A DNA stretch of 64,000 nucleotides from Syncephalis plumigaleata (Eukaryota > Zoopagomycota > Zoopagomycetes > Zoopagales > Piptocephalidaceae), in NCBI GenBank assembly GCA_025201365.1, contig JAIXMF010000011.1, forward strand, positions 124,001 through 188,000, in the 5' to 3' direction. The position numbers and the translations under genes were made by a program. The notes under the pieces are model-generated. The model made no database searches. It worked only from the letters and a program-made list of their open reading frames with translations, and was not told where the DNA came from. Positions 61,294 to 64,000 of the stretch are shown piece after piece (position 1 is the first letter of the stretch; the number at the start of each line of letters is the position of its first letter).

Positions 61294-61419
61294 GTTAATA
61301 GTGTAGTACTGCTTACTAATAAGGAGAAGATAATAAAGGATAACAAGTGGCAATGGAGGAATAAACGCGACAAAGGTATCATTTCCCTTATTCACACTCT
61401 CCTCTTTTATTTATTCAAA

Positions 61420-62631
61420 ATGACTAGCACTTTACACGTCACCAGTCTCTACATTTATCCTATCAAGTCTTGTTGCGGTATTGCCGTGGACAATGCAGTT
61501 CTAACCGAGTGTACGACATGTTTATAGTAGATTCGTTTCAAGGCATTAATACTTGTATGTAACTTGCAGGTGGACTACAATGGGACCGCTATTGGGTTAT
61601 TGTCAAGGAAGAGGACCGCAAGATATTGACGCAACGTACTCATCCTAAAGTAGATATTTATTATACATCTTATATGCTTATATGTATGTACTCATTTCAT
61701 ATTAACTTATACTGCTACACTACTCTTCTTATTATAGATGGTTCTTATCCGTCCACGATTGGATGTGGATGCTAACCAAGTAACCGGCGTTTGGTTGAAT
61801 GCTCCAGATCAAACGGACATTTGGCTTACCAGTCAACCAGCGCAAGTTCTCCTATGATTACTATTGCTACTATAGTAGATACGGGAATATTGACATGTAT
61901 ACCTATAGGAAGGATGCAACGGTGACTACGATTCATGCCAGTACTGGTCCCATTGATGCAGTCGATCTAGGAGATGAGGCGGCTCAATGGGTATCGCAAT
62001 TCCTCGAGTGTCGTGGCGTGTGCTCGTCAAGGCTGGTGCACCTCGCTCAGTGGAGAGTGATCTACCCAGGGATACCATTATACAGCGTCATTTATCTCCT
62101 CAGGTAAGACAATTGGTATGGCTAGTTTACACTCGCTTATTAGATGATTAGACCGCGTTTGCCGATGTATTTCCTTGTTTATTGATATCGGAGGCATCGC
62201 TTTGTGATCTAAACGAACGACTAGAGAAGCAGGTTGATATGCGTCGTTTCCGACCTAATATCGTGGTTCTGACAATGAGCAGCCATATGAGGAAGATAGC
62301 TGGATTGGTTCGTATCTTTGTTCTAGTGATAATGACCATGAATTCTACGTGGCCAGTCGATGTCCTCGTTGCACGTTGCCTAATGTCGACCCTGATGAAG
62401 GCGTGGCATTGAAGAGGGAACCCTTTAACACGCTGCAATCGTATCGTCGAGTAGATTCACAATTCAAGTATAAAGCGTGTTTTGGCGTTAATCTAATTCC
62501 AGTTCATTTCGGTAACATTGACCATTAATCGCAGTCCAATAGGCGATATTGCTAACTAACTAATGTAATAATTAGGTGGTACTATCCGTGTAGGAGATAC
62601 ATTACAAGTACAGACTAACTTGTCTAAATAA
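61420..62631 (+). CDS. MOSC-domain (mARC-like) molybdenum cofactor protein, with apparent missing bases
   Basis: Family of N-hydroxylated-compound reductases of the mitochondrial outer membrane. N-terminal beta barrel: [20 protein letters not shown] and [20 protein letters not shown] with [17 protein letters not shown]. The MOSC part: [60 protein letters not shown] with [41 protein letters not shown] (the conserved Cys that binds molybdenum is in this RC.RC region), [18 protein letters not shown] and [11 protein letters not shown]. The frame changes by one base near 62017 and near 62262, and the exon before 61911 also does not join in phase. The protein is otherwise well conserved, so base-call errors are more likely than decay. 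Confidence 0.8.
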
Positions 62632-62911
62632 ACATGAACATGTTATCGAGTCAAAGGGATTATAATAATGATGATGCGTGTTATTATCAACAGGTGTATA
62701 TTAAAACTATTACAAGTGTGACTATTGAATGAGGAATTAGAAACTGGTAGCGTAGTTTACAGTGAGCCACATCACACCGCACACCACACACACACCGCAC
62801 ACACAGCAACACACACAAACGGCGGTCTTGGTTACTGAGGATCTGTTTGGTCCCTCCTCTCTCGCACGTCGCCACTCCCGATCGAGTACCAAAACACACA
62901 CACAACACATC
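62632..62911. promoter_or_regulatory. RPL24 promoter region
   Basis: No gene. CA-rich patches (about 62770-62815) and CTCCTCTCTCGC just upstream of the RPL24 ATG. Confidence 0.35.
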
Positions 62912-64000
62912 ATGAAGTATGTATAGAATATTGTCTACAAACCATGCTAGAAACAGATAGATGGATAGATGGATGGATGGCTTGCTAGTGTAGGATATGC
63001 ATAGATATAATATAGATGAATAGATGGATAAATGGATGGATGGATGAATGAGTATACTAGTATATAGAAGACAACATCTTATGATGATGATGATGATGAT
63101 GATGGATATCTAACTACAAAAGTAAGCTCTACGCTATCCTGTAAGCATCATCTACTCATACTAGAGCTGTCTATCCAACGATATACGCAATGGATGGATG
63201 TATTGATGTAGTATAGATAATGGCACACTTGTGGATATACAAGAAAGTGTTGATTTGATATACTATGAATATTACCATTATTATTCTAGTCTATCTATTT
63301 AGCTATCTATCTATCTGTATTGCCTACTAGTAACAATGGAGCATGGCTACAACTATGTTGTTATATGCACATTAATAGACGTCATTTATAACGATATTAT
63401 TATGACAATGAGATATTTACGGGAATCTTCGATTGTTAACCTCATTCATGACATATTTATCTAGGTTGGAGATTTGCGCCTTCACCGGGTACAAGATCCA
63501 CCCGGGTCACGGCATCTTGTATGTCCGTACCGACAACCGCGTAAGTACATCAAACTATAGTATAAATGATGCAACACACACACACATATATATATACATA
63601 TACATATATACATATAATAGGACACCAATCATAATTATTATAGTAGCAGTAGAGTATTATTGTTGATATGACTATTGATGTTGTAAAGAATGATGACATG
63701 TGGATATGCAAGGAATAGATTCGATAATTACTATTGTTGCTATAATGATTATGATTGGTGTCACACTAGATGTATATATATATACACGACATTACATCTA
63801 ATGTTGATAAAACAGTATAATTGCTTACTAACTAATCTTTGTAATGTATTTGCTAGTCTTTCCGTTTGCTCAGCTCCAAGGCGGCTTCATTGTTCCTTCA
63901 GCGCAAGAACCCACGTAAGATCCACTGGACCGTGGTGTTCCGTCGCATGCACAGGAAGGGTATCGTTGAAGAGGCGGCCAAGAAGCGCACCCGTCGTGCT
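62912..64000 (+). CDS. RPL24: 60S ribosomal protein eL24 (partial, right edge)
   Basis: Large-subunit protein at the subunit bridge. Exon 1 is just ATGAA (62912-62916), exon 2 63465-63540, exon 3 from 63857 to beyond the window. The spliced start is MKLEICAFTGYKIHPGHGIL, carrying a CxxxG zinc-ribbon start typical of eL24, then YVRTDNR, FRLLSSKAASLFLQRKNPRK and HWTVVFRRMHRKGIVEEAAK. The first intron is 548 nt, long for this genome and common in ribosomal protein genes, and holds GATGGATA tandem repeats. Codon use is GC-rich and biased, like calmodulin. Confidence 0.95.
62951..63050 (+). repeat. ATGGATAG/GATG tandem repeats in RPL24 intron 1
   Basis: Interrupted tetranucleotide array (GATA, GATG units), followed by a GATGATGATGATG run near 63080-63102. 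Confidence 0.6.

Noticed and set aside
61420-62631. MOSC gene as a pseudogene
   Set aside because: Protein conservation on both sides of each frame change is too good; missing homopolymer bases explain it better.

Overview
This looks like a 64 kb piece of a fungal nuclear genome. The evidence is the many short GT-AG introns (mostly 45-120 nt) and a set of typically fungal or opisthokont housekeeping genes: cohesin RAD21, DNA polymerase epsilon subunit DPB2, IST1, ETT1/NRO1-like, LAS1, MDM31, SDS3-like, CMC2, GOT1, profilin, calmodulin, HYM1/MO25, UBC13, PUS7, RRP46 and RPL24. Intergenic DNA is AT-rich and full of microsatellites. Long His/Gln/Asn runs, a calpain, and a signal-peptide-bearing kinase-like protein fit an early-diverging lineage (Zoopagomycota- or Mucoromycota-like) better than yeast. 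That placement is inference.

Layout. 1-2.3 kb: DPB2 (minus, C-terminus cut by the left edge), divergent from RAD21 (2.6-5.0 kb) and followed by IST1 (5.4-6.4 kb). 7-22 kb is a more accessory zone: an orphan multi-pass membrane protein, a 43-residue secreted peptide, an RCC1-repeat protein, a secreted Pro/Thr/Ser-rich repeat protein whose frame is broken many times, a calpain, a sugar-porter MFS protein and a secreted orphan. 22.3-25 kb: profilin and an ETT1-like protein. 25-32.9 kb: LAS1, split in the middle of a coding exon by an apparently whole Ty3/gypsy LTR retrotransposon (25478-31238) with identical 299-bp LTRs and a 5-bp target duplication. 33-39.5 kb: TAD2, GOT1, a Rab5-like GTPase, calmodulin and a tRNA-Ala(AGC) gene. 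39.8-41.7 kb: a kinase-like protein with a signal peptide plus an unrecognised exon. 42.5-64 kb: HYM1/MO25, a TPR co-chaperone-like protein, a hypothetical nuclear-type protein, CMC2, UBC13, PUS7, MDM31, SDS3-like, RRP46, a small unknown protein, a MOSC-domain protein and the 5' part of RPL24.

No single pathway links the genes; the window is mainly conserved cell machinery. The most interesting signals are outside the genes. (i) A ~44-nt element occurs three times, each in the 3' flank of a gene and in the sense orientation. (ii) A ~155-bp intergenic repeat, with 45 nt identical, is shared by the IST1 and UBC13 upstream regions 44 kb apart. (iii) The retrotransposon primer-binding site matches the 3' end of the tRNA-Ala encoded in this same window over 18 nt. 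(iv) Single missing bases, mostly in short homopolymers, recur in otherwise well-preserved conserved genes, which suggests uncorrected base-call errors.
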